Assembly (NCBI GenBank): GCA_002480525.1
Contig: DLCH01000058.1
Location: 30,685-94,684 of the forward strand
DNA length: 64,000 nucleotides
Direction: 5' to 3'
Source of the DNA: Gammaproteobacteria bacterium UBA7803
GTDB taxonomy: Bacteria; Pseudomonadota; Gammaproteobacteria; Pseudomonadales; Azotimanducaceae
Below are positions 20,106-29,044 of the stretch, one piece after another (within the stretch, counting starts at the first letter, position 1; each line of letters opens with the position of its first letter). Made by a program: the position numbers and the translations under genes. The notes beneath the pieces are model-generated. The model saw only the letters and a list, made by a program, of their open reading frames with translations. It had not been told where the DNA came from and did not search any database.

Positions 20106-21751
20106 GCCGGCTCCCGCCGCTTCGGCATGATGGAAATCTCCATGGGGGCGAGCCGGGTCATGTCGACGTCGATCAGATAGGGGCCCGGCGCCGCCATGCC
20201 GACGTCGAGGGCCTCCTCGAACGCTTCGACGCTGCCGACGCGGACGCCGGGCACGCCCATGCTCTCCGCCAGCGCCGCGAAGTCCACGGTGCCAAGGTCG
20301 GTCTCGTTGATCCGGCCGAAGCGGGTGTCCTGGAGCCAGCGCAGCACGCCGTAGCCGCCGTCGTTGAACACCACGATCACCAGCGGAAGCTGATACTGGG
20401 CGCAGGTGGCAAGCTCCGTGGCGTGGAACATGAAGCCGCCGTCGCCATGCATCACCAGGGTCTGACGCCCCGTGGCCACCGCGGCGCCCACCGCCAGCGG
20501 CAGGCCCGGCCCGATGGCGCCGGACACGGGATTCATGGTGGTGCGGGGCTGGAAGATCGGGAAGAGCTGATTGCCGAAGTTGTAGGCGGCGATGGTCTGA
20601 TCGCGGACGAACAGGCCGTCCCGGGGCAGCCGCCCGCGCATGGCGTCCATGATGCGCGGATAGTCCGTGCCGAGCCGCCGGCGCATGGCGGCGTGCACGC
20701 CCTCGCCCGCCTCCCGCACGGTCTCGTTGAACTGGGCGTCGTTGGGCGGCACGTCCACCAGCGACTCGAGCAGGCCTTCCAGCGCCAGCCGCGCATCCGC
20801 GGCGATCGCCAGGTCCGCCGCGTGCACGCGGCCGAGCATGCCGGCGTCCACGTCGATCTGTATCAGCTGGCCGGGCGGTTTGAGCCGCGCGCCCTGACCG
20901 TCGACGCCGACGGCGAAACGGGTGCCCACCGCGAGGGTCAGGTCGGCATCGGCAATGGCCTGGTGCATGCCCGCGCTGGTGTAGTAGTTGCCGAGACACA
21001 GCGGGTGGTCGTCGGCCATCGCGCCGCGGCCGCCGTTGGTGGTCAGCACCGGCGCGTCGAGCCGCTCGGCGAGATGCGTCAGGGCCTCGGCCGCGTCGGC
21101 GGCGACCACGCCGCCGCCGGCCACGATCACCCGGCGGCGGGACGAACCGAGCCGGTCGACGGCCCGTTCAAGAGCCTGGCCGTCCGGCGCCAGCGCCGGT
21201 CCGCGCGGCGGATGGAAGTCGGTCTCGGCAGTCTCCGCGTACTGCAGGTCGATGGGTATCTCGATGGCGCCCGGCGCGCCGCGGCCGGCGTGAATGTCCG
21301 CCACCACCGCGGCCAGGGACCCGGCGAGCTGGTCGACGTGGCGCGGGCTCTCCACCCGGCGGCAGACGCTGCGCAGCATCGCCACCTGGGCCTCGGCCTC
21401 GTGGACGTAGCCCATGCCCTTGCCGTAGAACGCCGTTTCCGCCTGACCGGTGATCAGCAGCACCCGGGAGGAGGCGTACTGGGCCTCGTACAGGCCGGTG
21501 ACGCAGTTGCTGGTGCCGGGACCGGTGCTGGCGATCATCACGCCCATCCGGCCGGTGGCCCGGGCGTAGCCGTCGGCGGCGTGGGTGCCGGCCTGCTCGT
21601 GGCGCACGTCGACGATGCGGGTCTCGCCAAGACGGTTGATGGCATCGAACAGCGGCATGTTGTGAATGCTGACGATGCCGAAGACGTGGCGTACGCCCAT
21701 CTGCGCCAGCGCCCGGGCGACCAGATCGGCGCCGGTGAACGGTGTGCTCAT
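20102..21751 (-). CDS. TPP-dependent acetolactate synthase-like enzyme
   Basis: 549 residues. The activating Glu is in VDVRHEQAGTHAADGYAR (near residue 51), followed by the STGPGTSNCVTGLYEAQ loop. The TPP/Mg motif GDGGFMFHATELATCAQ is at about residue 435, with VFNDGGYGVLRWLQD after it. The order and length fit acetolactate synthase-like, oxalyl-CoA decarboxylase-like or sulfoacetaldehyde-type enzymes; the substrate is unassigned. No ilvH subunit adjoins. It is the first gene of a three-gene minus-strand operon with the small GIY-YIG-like gene and an acyl-CoA dehydrogenase. Confidence 0.88.
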   Translation of the reverse strand: MSTPFTGADLVARALAQMGVRHVFGIVSIHNMPLFDAINRLGETRIVDVRHEQAGTHAADGYARATGRMGVMIASTGPGTSNCVTGLYEAQYASSRVLLITGQAETAFYGKGMGYVHEAEAQVAMLRSVCRRVESPRHVDQLAGSLAAVVADIHAGRGAPGAIEIPIDLQYAETAETDFHPPRGPALAPDGQALERAVDRLGSSRRRVIVAGGGVVAADAAEALTHLAERLDAPVLTTNGGRGAMADDHPLCLGNYYTSAGMHQAIADADLTLAVGTRFAVGVDGQGARLKPPGQLIQIDVDAGMLGRVHAADLAIAADARLALEGLLESLVDVPPNDAQFNETVREAGEGVHAAMRRRLGTDYPRIMDAMRGRLPRDGLFVRDQTIAAYNFGNQLFPIFQPRTTMNPVSGAIGPGLPLAVGAAVATGRQTLVMHGDGGFMFHATELATCAQYQLPLVIVVFNDGGYGVLRWLQDTRFGRINETDLGTVDFAALAESMGVPGVRVGSVEAFEEALDVGMAAPGPYLIDVDMTRLAPMEISIMPKRREPA

Positions 21752-21901
21752 CTACCCCTCCGCGGCCTGCTGCCGGCGTTTCCCCAGCCGTCAACCTAGC
21801 ACCTTTGCCGGAGCCGATCACCCCGGCGTGGACGCCTCCGCGGGCGTTTGCTAGCTTTCGCCGGCGTTTCCCCAACGACCCGAACTGGAGGCAATCCGAG
21901 C

Positions 21902-22369
21902 ATGGCGATCGAAGAAGGCAAAGCCGCCCCCGCATTCACCCTTAAGGACGCGGACGGAAACAAAGTCGCGCTGAAGGATTTCAAGGGAAAGAACGTGGTC
22001 GTCTACTTCTACCCGAAAGACGACACCCCGGGCTGCACCAAGGAGGCCTGCGGCTTCCGCGATCTCTGGAAGGACATCGAGAAGACGGGCACCGTGGTGC
22101 TCGGCGTGTCGCCGGACGACGGCGCCAGCCATCAGAAGTTCGTCGCCAAGTACGGGCTGCCGTTCACCCTGCTGTCCGACCCGGACCGCAAGGTCATGGA
22201 GAAGTACGGCGCCTGGGGCGAGAAGAACATGTACGGCAAGAAGACCATGGGCGTGATCCGCTCGACGGTGCTGGTCGGCCCCGACGGCAAGGTGAAGAAG
22301 CACTGGAAGCGCGTGCCCAAGGCCGAAGCCCACCCGCAGAAGGTGCTGGAGGTCCTGCAGGCCGGCTGA
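21902..22369 (+). CDS. bcp: peroxiredoxin, BCP family
   Basis: 155 residues from an ATG with a GGAGG site 11 bases upstream. The thioredoxin-like peroxidase reduces hydrogen and organic peroxides using thioredoxin. The peroxidatic Cys is in DDTPGCTKEAC (Cys45), with a second Cys at position 50, the five-residue spacing of E. coli-type BCP (atypical 2-Cys). The conserved FYPKDDTPGC and PFTLLSDPDRKVMEKYGAW blocks are intact. It is divergent from the TPP-enzyme operon with a 150-base intergenic region. Confidence 0.95.
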   Translation: MAIEEGKAAPAFTLKDADGNKVALKDFKGKNVVVYFYPKDDTPGCTKEACGFRDLWKDIEKTGTVVLGVSPDDGASHQKFVAKYGLPFTLLSDPDRKVMEKYGAWGEKNMYGKKTMGVIRSTVLVGPDGKVKKHWKRVPKAEAHPQKVLEVLQAG

Positions 22370-22385
22370 CGGCCGCGGTGCCGCC

Positions 22386-23819
22386 TCAGGGCGCGTCGAG
22401 CGGCCGGAACGCCTGGTCGCTGTCCGCCACCAGCCACACGAACATGGCCCAGGCCGCGACGTTCTGCGCCATCTCGTCCGGATCGATCTTGTCGAAGGTG
22501 TCGTCCGGCGTGTGGTGGAACTCGAAGTAGTCCTCACCGTTCTGATCGAGCCGCATGACCGGCATGCCCGCCGCCTGGAGCGGGCTCATGTCCGGCCCGC
22601 CGCCACTGTCGTTGCCGCCGCGGATGATGCCGAGGAAGGCGAGCTCCCGCTGCAGCGCCTCGACGAACGGCAGCGCGTGGGGCGCCACGTTGGAGCTGAG
22701 CCGCCACACCCGCCGCGCGCCGAAATCGGACTCGGAGCCGAGCACGTGGTCGTCCACCGTGCCGTCGGCGACCCGGGCTTCGGCATAGGCCCGGGCCCCG
22801 ACCAGCCCCACCTCCTCGGCGCCGAACAGCACCAGCCGCACCGTGCGGCGCGGCCGCCGCGGCAGGTCGCGGATCAGCTTGGCGGCGGCGGTGACGATGC
22901 CCACGCCGGCACCGTCGTCCAGGGCACCGGTGCCGAGATCCCAGCTGTCGAGGTGGGCGCCGATGATGACGATCTCCTCGGGCGCGCCCGTCCCCGGGAT
23001 CTCGGCGATGACGTTGCCGCTGGTGGTCTCCTCCCGCCAGTCCGCCGCGGTCTTCAGCCGCACGCGAATCGTCTCGCCCCGTGCGTGAATGCGCTCGATC
23101 TGGTCGGCGTCCGGGGCGGACACGGCCAGCGCCGGAATGCCCGCCCGGCGCCCCTCGGGGAAGCCCATCATGCCGGTATGAGGAAAGCGGTGGCTGGAGG
23201 TGCCCACGGAGCGGATCAGCACCGCCGAGGCGCCGCGGTTCTCCGCCTCCAGCCAGGCGGTGCGGCGCTTGCGGTTGGCCCAGCCGTAACCTTCGCCGGT
23301 GCGCGTGGCCGTCATGCGGTCGTTGACGAACACCACCTTGCCGGCCAGAACGTCCTCGCCCGTCGCCGACGCCAGCAGATCGTCGAAGCTGTCGAAGAAC
23401 GCGATCTCCGCCTCCACCCCTTCCGGCGGCGTGCCGCCGGCGCCCCCCAGGGAGGTGGCGAACAGCGGCTGCGGATACGGCGCCACGATGGCAGCCTCCT
23501 CGTGCACCGACTCGCCCCGGGTCCACAGCGACAGCGGGAACGATTCCACCCGCACGTTGGCGAAGCCGAGTTCCTCCAGGGTCGCGACGGCCCAGTCCCG
23601 GGCCCGCGCCTCCTGGGCCGTGCCCGCCAGCCGGGGGCCGACCTCGGTGGTCAGATCCCGGGTGATCCGGTAGGCCAGGTCGCTCGCCAGCGCCCGGTCG
23701 GCGAGCTGCCGGGCGGTCGCCCGGGCCTCATCGGTGAACACGGGTGGCGCCACCTGGGCGGCGGTGGTCAGGGTGCAGGTCAACAGCAGCAGGGCCGCGG
23801 GCAGTCGCAGTCGGGGCAT
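22386..23819 (-). CDS. secreted M28 family metallopeptidase
   Basis: 477 residues from the ATG at 23819 (GAGAGGACCC upstream); a longer open frame upstream is probably not translated. A signal peptide (LRLPAALLLLTCTLTTAA) shows export. The Zn ligands of the M28 fold are present: His/Asp in IIGAHLDSWD, Asp in GALDDGAGVG, catalytic Glu pair in FGAEEVGLVGA, Asp in GSESDFGA and His in FEFHHTPDDTFDK. An inserted PA-like domain (ENRGASAVLIRSVGT) precedes the catalytic part. It is probably an aminopeptidase or carboxypeptidase of the Q/GCPII-like type acting in the periplasm. Confidence 0.9.
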   Translation of the reverse strand: MPRLRLPAALLLLTCTLTTAAQVAPPVFTDEARATARQLADRALASDLAYRITRDLTTEVGPRLAGTAQEARARDWAVATLEELGFANVRVESFPLSLWTRGESVHEEAAIVAPYPQPLFATSLGGAGGTPPEGVEAEIAFFDSFDDLLASATGEDVLAGKVVFVNDRMTATRTGEGYGWANRKRRTAWLEAENRGASAVLIRSVGTSSHRFPHTGMMGFPEGRRAGIPALAVSAPDADQIERIHARGETIRVRLKTAADWREETTSGNVIAEIPGTGAPEEIVIIGAHLDSWDLGTGALDDGAGVGIVTAAAKLIRDLPRRPRRTVRLVLFGAEEVGLVGARAYAEARVADGTVDDHVLGSESDFGARRVWRLSSNVAPHALPFVEALQRELAFLGIIRGGNDSGGGPDMSPLQAAGMPVMRLDQNGEDYFEFHHTPDDTFDKIDPDEMAQNVAAWAMFVWLVADSDQAFRPLDAP

Positions 23820-23952
23820 GGGTCCTCTCGGCGTCCGGATCAGCCCCAACCCTACCCGAATACGTCCCGGCGACCCAGTGGGCGACCGTTTCCCACCCCC
23901 CGCCCGTTGTGCAACACTCGAGCGCACGCATGCATCGACAGGGGAGAGAGGC

Positions 23953-25188
23953 ATGAAGTTCGGCATTTTCTACGAGCATCAGCTACCGCGGGACTGGGAC
24001 GAGCAGAGCGAGCACCGGCTGTTCAAGCAGTCCCTGGATCAGATCGAGCTGGCCGACCGGCTCGGCTTCGACTACGCCTGGGAGGTCGAGCATCACTTTC
24101 TCGAGGAGTATTCGCACTCCTCCGCGCCGGAGGTGTTCCTCGGCGCCGCCAGCCAGCGCACCAAGCAGATCCGCCTGGGCCACGGCATCATCCAGCTCAC
24201 CACCAACCACCCGGCCCGGGTGGCAGAAAAGGTGGCGACCCTCGACCTGCTGTCGGACGGCCGGGTCGAACTCGGCCTCGGCGAAGGCGCCTCGGTGACC
24301 GAGCTGCACCCGTTCAACCTGCGTTTCCGCGACAAGCGCGACGTCTGGGAGGACGCGGTGCGCGCCACCCTGCCGATGTTCTGGAATCACGGCTGGGAAT
24401 ACGACGGCGAGTTCTTCAAGTTCCCGCTGCGGGCGGTGGTGCCGAAGCCGCTGCAGAAACCCCATCCGCCGCTGTGGGTGGCCTGTTCCCAGCTCGACAC
24501 CATCAAGTACGCCGCCCACCGCGGCATGGGCGCGCTGTGCTTCAAGTTCGCCGACCTGGATGCCGCCCGGGCCTGGGTCAACGCGTACTACAACACCTTC
24601 CTGCGGCACCAGGAGAAGCTCTGCGAGTACCAGGCCAATCCGAACATCGCCGTGGTGGCCGGCTTCATGTGCTGCGAGACCGACGAGGAGGCCTGGCAGA
24701 AGGCCGACGGCTGGACCTTCTTCCAGTTCGCGCTCCAGCTCTACAACAAGGAAGGCCCCTTCGAGCCCGGCACCGTCAACTTCTGGGAACGCTATCTCGA
24801 GTGGAAGCAGACCCCGGCCGGCCAGAAGCGCACGGGCAGCGAGCTGATCGGCTCCCCGGAGACCATCCGCGAGCGCCTCGCCGAGCTCGAGGCCGCCAAC
24901 GTCGACCAGGTCATCCTGCTCAATCAGGCGGGCAAGAACACCCACCAGGACATCTGCGACAGCCTGAAGCTGTTCGCCGAGACGGTGATGCCGGAATTCC
25001 AGGGCCGCGAGGACGAGCACCAGGCCTGGAAGCAGTCCGTGCTCGCCGGGGAGGTCGAGCTCGAGGACATCGACACCGAGCCGTTCAACGTCACCCGGGG
25101 CCGCAAGCCGACCCTGCCGTCGACCAGGGAGCAGCGCGACATGGTGGCCGGCGCCGTCGGCCGCCCGGATTCGCAATCAGCCGGCTGA
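23953..25188 (+). CDS. LLM class flavin-dependent oxidoreductase
   Basis: 411 residues from the ATG at 23953 with GGGGAGAGAGG upstream. The luciferase-like TIM barrel is recognisable from the opening KFGIFYEHQLP, EVEHHFLEEYSHSS, the LGHGIIQLTTNHPARVAEKV strand and the late SPETIRERLAELEAANVDQVILL. Such enzymes use FMNH2 and oxygen (or F420 in some lineages) to oxidise small organics. An amidohydrolase of the same operon follows 11 bases on, a combination seen with monooxygenase ring or side-chain cleavage clusters (inference). The substrate is unknown. Confidence 0.9.
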   Translation: MKFGIFYEHQLPRDWDEQSEHRLFKQSLDQIELADRLGFDYAWEVEHHFLEEYSHSSAPEVFLGAASQRTKQIRLGHGIIQLTTNHPARVAEKVATLDLLSDGRVELGLGEGASVTELHPFNLRFRDKRDVWEDAVRATLPMFWNHGWEYDGEFFKFPLRAVVPKPLQKPHPPLWVACSQLDTIKYAAHRGMGALCFKFADLDAARAWVNAYYNTFLRHQEKLCEYQANPNIAVVAGFMCCETDEEAWQKADGWTFFQFALQLYNKEGPFEPGTVNFWERYLEWKQTPAGQKRTGSELIGSPETIRERLAELEAANVDQVILLNQAGKNTHQDICDSLKLFAETVMPEFQGREDEHQAWKQSVLAGEVELEDIDTEPFNVTRGRKPTLPSTREQRDMVAGAVGRPDSQSAG

Positions 25189-25199
25189 GGAACGCACCG

Positions 25200-26369
25200 A
25201 TGAGCGAAACGACCCCCTACACCGGCGGCCGCAAGATGTACGACGCCGACAGCCACGTGATGGAAACCCTGACCTGGCTGACGGACCATGCCACCGCCGA
25301 ACAGCGCAACCTGATCGCACCCCTGGCCACCGAGAAGGGCGGCAAGGGGGTGCGCAAGGCCATCGCCCAGGCCGAGGCCCGGCGCGCCGATCCCGCGGCC
25401 ACCCGCGAGCTGCTGGAACAGCCGCTGATCTCCGGCCCCAAGGGCTGGGCGGCGTACGGCGCCTCGACGCCGGAAGAGCGCTCCCACGCCCTCGACCTGC
25501 TCGGCTTCGAGAAGCAGCTCGTGTTCCCCACCTTCGCCATGGGTCAGTTCGCCGGCTCCAGCGACCCGGACAAGCTGTACGGCGGCACCGACATGCTGAA
25601 CCGGGCCATGGGCAGCTTCTGCGCCGGCGACGAGCGCATGCTCGGCGTCGGCTTCGCCCCGCTGCTCGACCCCGGGCTGGCATTGGAAGCCGTCCGGCAC
25701 GGCCTGAAGCAGGGGGTCCGGGCGTTCTGGCTGAAGTCAGACCCGGCCGGCGGGCGTTCGCCCTCCCACCTCGACTACGACCCGATCTGGGACCTGCTGG
25801 AGCGCGAGCGGGTGCCCATCGTGCTGCACATCGGCGGCGGCCGCGGACTCGACCGGGACTACCACGAAACCGGCCATCCCCCCGTCACCGACTGGCTCGG
25901 CGGCGGCGAGAACCTGCGCGGCAAGGACTACCACGCCATCTCCCACTCGCCCCAGAACTTTCTCACCGCGCTGATCTACGACCAGGTGTTCCAGCGCTTC
26001 CCCGAGCTGAAGTGCGGGGTCATCGAGCTCGGCGCCACCTGGGTGCCCGGGTTCCTGCGCATTCTCGACCAGGGCCACCGGGCGTTCCGCAAGGCGGAGC
26101 CGCTGCTCCAGAGCCTGGAGCTCACGCCCTCGGAGTTCTTCCGCCGGCAGGTCCGCGTGAGCCTGTTTCCCTACGAGGACGCCGGCTGGCTCATCGACCA
26201 GGCGGGCGCGGAGATCTTCATGTTCGCCTCGGACTATCCCCACCCGGAGGGCGGGCGGGACCCCATCGGCCGGTTCGACGCGAGCCTCGACGAGGCAGCC
26301 GTCCCCGCCGCATCGAGGGACCGGTTCTACCATGGCAACTTCGCGGACATGTTCCACCTGCCGGCGTGA
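25200..26369 (+). CDS. amidohydrolase-2 family protein
   Basis: 389 residues. The TIM-barrel metal site appears as the DADSHVME opening, VLHIGGGRG in the middle and the late Asp in MFASDYPHPEGGRDPIGR. This is the pattern of the amidohydrolase-2 group, which includes decarboxylases and meta-cleavage product hydrolases such as ACMSD. It lies directly downstream of a luciferase-like monooxygenase, so the two may process one aromatic or cyclic substrate (inference). The first of two related secreted proteins overlaps its end by 38 bases. Confidence 0.88.
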   Translation: MSETTPYTGGRKMYDADSHVMETLTWLTDHATAEQRNLIAPLATEKGGKGVRKAIAQAEARRADPAATRELLEQPLISGPKGWAAYGASTPEERSHALDLLGFEKQLVFPTFAMGQFAGSSDPDKLYGGTDMLNRAMGSFCAGDERMLGVGFAPLLDPGLALEAVRHGLKQGVRAFWLKSDPAGGRSPSHLDYDPIWDLLERERVPIVLHIGGGRGLDRDYHETGHPPVTDWLGGGENLRGKDYHAISHSPQNFLTALIYDQVFQRFPELKCGVIELGATWVPGFLRILDQGHRAFRKAEPLLQSLELTPSEFFRRQVRVSLFPYEDAGWLIDQAGAEIFMFASDYPHPEGGRDPIGRFDASLDEAAVPAASRDRFYHGNFADMFHLPA

Positions 26370-27066
26370 CCGGCGGCGCCCGCGGCGGGGACGCGGATCT
26401 ACCGTCCTCGCCTGCCTGCTGCTGATCGCCTTCGCCGACGCCGCCGTGGCCGGACGGTTCGTCTGCGAGCCGGTGGACGAGCGCACGCCCGGGCACTCCC
26501 GGGCCGTGCACGTGCTGCAGGCGGCGCTGCCCTCGGCGCCGGCGGAGATCCGCTACTGCCGGGGCCCCAGCCCCCGCTGGGTGGCCCGGTGGAACCCCTT
26601 CGAGTCCCGGGACGGCTGGCGGCTGTTCGCCACGGCCGTCTGCTTCGACCGGGACGACCCGGTGCAGTGTCGGGTCGAGCGCCACGCGGCCGTCGCCGGC
26701 TCCCACCAGGTGATCGACCTGCCCTACCCCATCGCCCTGGACCGGGTGATCGGGCTGTTCGCGGCCGCGACCCGGGACCACCCCGACGCGGAGGTCACGG
26801 AGATCAGCTACGAGGAAGTGACCGACGGCGGCGTCTGGTCGGCGGAGGCCTACGGCTACCAGGTCAGGCTGATGGAGGCGCCGGACTACGAAGGCGGCAA
26901 CATTCCCGTCTACCGGCGGGCCTGTCCGGACCCCTGCCGATGGTTCACCGATCCCGACGAGCGCACCGCCTTCTGGATGGGCGGGAGCGGCGACGTCGTC
27001 CTGCGCGCCCGCCGGCGCGACGCCGGGGACCCGATGATCGACTTTCTGTACTACCTCGGCCGATGA
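26332..27066 (+). CDS. secreted six-cysteine protein, first of a tandem pair
   Basis: Up to 244 residues; I do not recognise a family. An Arg-rich leader from the ATG at 26332 precedes a signal peptide (STVLACLLLIAFADAAVA), so the real start may be internal. The mature part has the spaced Cys pattern RYCRGPSPRWVARW, AVCFDRDD, QCRVE and RRACPDPCRWF. It aligns with the next gene over its whole length, including DGGVWSAEAYGYQ. It is probably a disulfide-stabilised periplasmic or secreted protein of unknown role. It overlaps the amidohydrolase by 38 bases and the next gene by an ATGA. Confidence 0.6.
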   Translation: MATSRTCSTCRRDRRRPRRGRGSTVLACLLLIAFADAAVAGRFVCEPVDERTPGHSRAVHVLQAALPSAPAEIRYCRGPSPRWVARWNPFESRDGWRLFATAVCFDRDDPVQCRVERHAAVAGSHQVIDLPYPIALDRVIGLFAAATRDHPDAEVTEISYEEVTDGGVWSAEAYGYQVRLMEAPDYEGGNIPVYRRACPDPCRWFTDPDERTAFWMGGSGDVVLRARRRDAGDPMIDFLYYLGR

Positions 27067-27650
27067 ACCTGCTCGCCGCGGCCTGGATTCTGCTTCAGCC
27101 GGTCGCCCCCGCCGCCGACGCGGGCTGCCTGGACGCCGCTGCCGCAGACCCGGTGGCCGCCCGCGTGGTGGCGCGCCTGGCCGCCGAGCTGTCCGCGCCG
27201 CCGGCGCGGGTGCTGGCCTGCCCGGATGGACGCTGGGAGGTTCGCTGGCCGAACTACCAGCAGCACGGCGACTGGCGCAAATCCGCCCGGGGCCACTGCC
27301 GCAGCCGGCCCGGCCCCGACGGTGTGGTGCTCGATCGCTGCCGCGTCGCCATCGATGCGCACCATCCCGGCCTGCCCCACCCCATCCGGCTCGGCCACGA
27401 CCTGCCCCTGAGCCGGGTGCGCGAGGTGGTCGACGTCCTGGCGGGCGGGCTGCCGCCCGACCAGCGGATCTGGCAACTCGACTTCACCACCGTGCGCGAC
27501 GGCGGCGCCTGGTCCGAGGAGCACTACGGCTACGAGGCGCAGACCGTCCGCGCCGGCGGGGGTTCCGGCCACGTCCTGCGCGTCTATCGGGACTGCGCGC
27601 CATCGCCGTGTGTGTGGGCCTGGCGCAAGATCTCCGAATGGGTGAGCTGA
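27063..27650 (+). CDS. secreted six-cysteine protein, second of a tandem pair
   Basis: 195 residues. A signal peptide (LLAAAWILLQPVAPAADA) is followed by Cys-spaced segments matching the upstream gene: LACPDGRWEVRW, GHCRSRPG, DRCRVA, then DGGAWSEEHYGYE and VYRDCAPSPCVW. The start overlaps the upstream stop (ATGA), so the pair is translationally coupled and arose by tandem duplication. The function is unknown. It ends before a small inverted repeat and the MacAB-like operon. Confidence 0.65.
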   Translation: MNLLAAAWILLQPVAPAADAGCLDAAAADPVAARVVARLAAELSAPPARVLACPDGRWEVRWPNYQQHGDWRKSARGHCRSRPGPDGVVLDRCRVAIDAHHPGLPHPIRLGHDLPLSRVREVVDVLAGGLPPDQRIWQLDFTTVRDGGAWSEEHYGYEAQTVRAGGGSGHVLRVYRDCAPSPCVWAWRKISEWVS

Positions 27651-27695
27651 CCCTGGGGTTCTGCCGGCCTGCTGGCGACGGGCATCGTGGGCGCG

Positions 27696-27711
27696 TGCGT
27701 ACAACTACGCA
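27696..27711. promoter_or_regulatory. candidate operator palindrome upstream of the export operon
   Basis: A perfect inverted repeat TGCGTA-caac-TACGCA ends 27 bases before the periplasmic adaptor start codon. Its size fits a dimeric repressor site (for example TetR-like), but no regulator gene adjoins. Confidence 0.35.
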
Positions 27712-27738
27712 TGGCAGCCCGGATCCCCGCTGCACACC

Positions 27739-29025
27739 ATGGACCGCATGAATGATGCCCCAACCAGCGCGCCCGCCAAGCCGGCCGGCCAGGCGCCTGC
27801 GGACATGACCCGGGACGTGCAGGCGACCCTGCGCGCCGAGCATGGCCGCAGCCGCCTGACGATCGCCGCGTGGCTGGGGGCGGCGCTGGCCGCCGCCGCC
27901 CTGCTGTTCTGGTGGCTGCGTCCGGTGGAGCAGGCCGTGCAGTGGCGCACCGAGACCGTCGACCGCGGCGACATGGTGCTGACCGCCACCGCCACCGGCA
28001 ATCTCGCGCCCATGCGGGAGATCAGCATCGGCGCCGAGATCTCGGGGCGCATCGAGGAGGTGCTGGTGGCGGAGAACGATGCCGTCGCCCGCGGCGACGT
28101 GCTGGCGCGCTTCGACACCGAGGAGCTCACGGTCACCCTGGCCCAGGCGGAGGCGCGGCTGGCGCTGGCCATCGCCAGCGTCGCCGAGAACGAAGCGACC
28201 CTGGCCGAGGCCCGGCTCAACGAACGACGTACCGAGGAGGTCGTGACCAGGAACCTGGCCTCCGACGCGGACCTCGACGCCGCCCGGGCGGCCCGCGAGC
28301 GGGCGGCGGCCAGAGTCACCTCCGCCCGCGCGTCGGTGCGCGAGGCGGAAGCCGCGGTCTCGGTGGCGCGGACCCGGCTGGACAAGGCGGTGATCGCGTC
28401 CCCCATCGACGGCGTCGTCCTGCAGCGCAACGTGGAGCCCGGCAACGCGGTGGCGGCGAACTTCCAGACCCCCCAGCTGTTTCTGCTGGCCGAGGACCTC
28501 GAGCGGATGAAGCTGGAGCTGGCGCTCGACGAGGCCGACGTCGGGCTGGTGTCCACCGGACAGCCTGCGGTGTTCAACGTCGACGCCTGGCCGGACGAGT
28601 CCTTCAACGCCCGGGTCCTCAAGGTCTACCTGTATCCGACCATCGAGAACAACGTGGTGACCTACACGGCGGTGCTGAGCGCCGACAATCCGGACGGCCG
28701 GCTGCGCCCGGGGATGACGGCGACCGCGACGATCACCACCGGCATCCGCGAGCAGGTCGTGCGCGTGCCCAACGCCGCGCTCCGGTTCAAGCCGCCGGAC
28801 GACGAATCGCGCGGCGGCATCGTCATCGGCCCGCCGGGGATGGCCCGCCAGCGCGACGACGCCGGCCCCGGCAACACCGTGTGGGTACTGCGGGACGGTG
28901 CGCCGGCGCGGGTGCTGGTGCGCACCGGCCACACCGACGGACGCTACACGGAAGTCCCCGGCTCCGAGCTGACCCCGGGCGATGCGATCATCGTCGGCGC
29001 CGGCACCCGGGCCGGGGCCGGGTAG
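27739..29025 (+). CDS. MacA-like periplasmic adaptor protein (HlyD family)
   Basis: 428 residues. One inner-membrane helix (LTIAAWLGAALAAAALLFWWL, split by position) is followed by a lipoyl half (RGDMVLTATATGNLAPM), a long coiled-coil hairpin rich in Ala/Glu/Arg (residues ~120-230), the second lipoyl half (SPIDGVVLQRNVEPGNAV) and a beta-barrel domain. It links an inner-membrane ABC transporter to an outer-membrane duct. The next two genes, ATPase and permease, follow within 20 bases. No TolC-like gene is in the window. Confidence 0.88.
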   Translation: MDRMNDAPTSAPAKPAGQAPADMTRDVQATLRAEHGRSRLTIAAWLGAALAAAALLFWWLRPVEQAVQWRTETVDRGDMVLTATATGNLAPMREISIGAEISGRIEEVLVAENDAVARGDVLARFDTEELTVTLAQAEARLALAIASVAENEATLAEARLNERRTEEVVTRNLASDADLDAARAARERAAARVTSARASVREAEAAVSVARTRLDKAVIASPIDGVVLQRNVEPGNAVAANFQTPQLFLLAEDLERMKLELALDEADVGLVSTGQPAVFNVDAWPDESFNARVLKVYLYPTIENNVVTYTAVLSADNPDGRLRPGMTATATITTGIREQVVRVPNAALRFKPPDDESRGGIVIGPPGMARQRDDAGPGNTVWVLRDGAPARVLVRTGHTDGRYTEVPGSELTPGDAIIVGAGTRAGAG

Positions 29026-29044
29026 CCGGCCTCATGACGACGTC

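Noticed and set aside
20106..20999. Longer open frame upstream of the GIY-YIG-like protein on the minus strand
   Set aside because: It is a shadow of the TPP-enzyme gene; the GTG at 20105 in the stop-codon overlap is the natural start.
26332..26400. Twin-arginine signal on the first secreted six-cysteine protein
   Set aside because: The leader is Arg-rich but lacks the S-R-R-x-F-L-K pattern; it looks like coding overlap with the amidohydrolase, with the real start probably internal.
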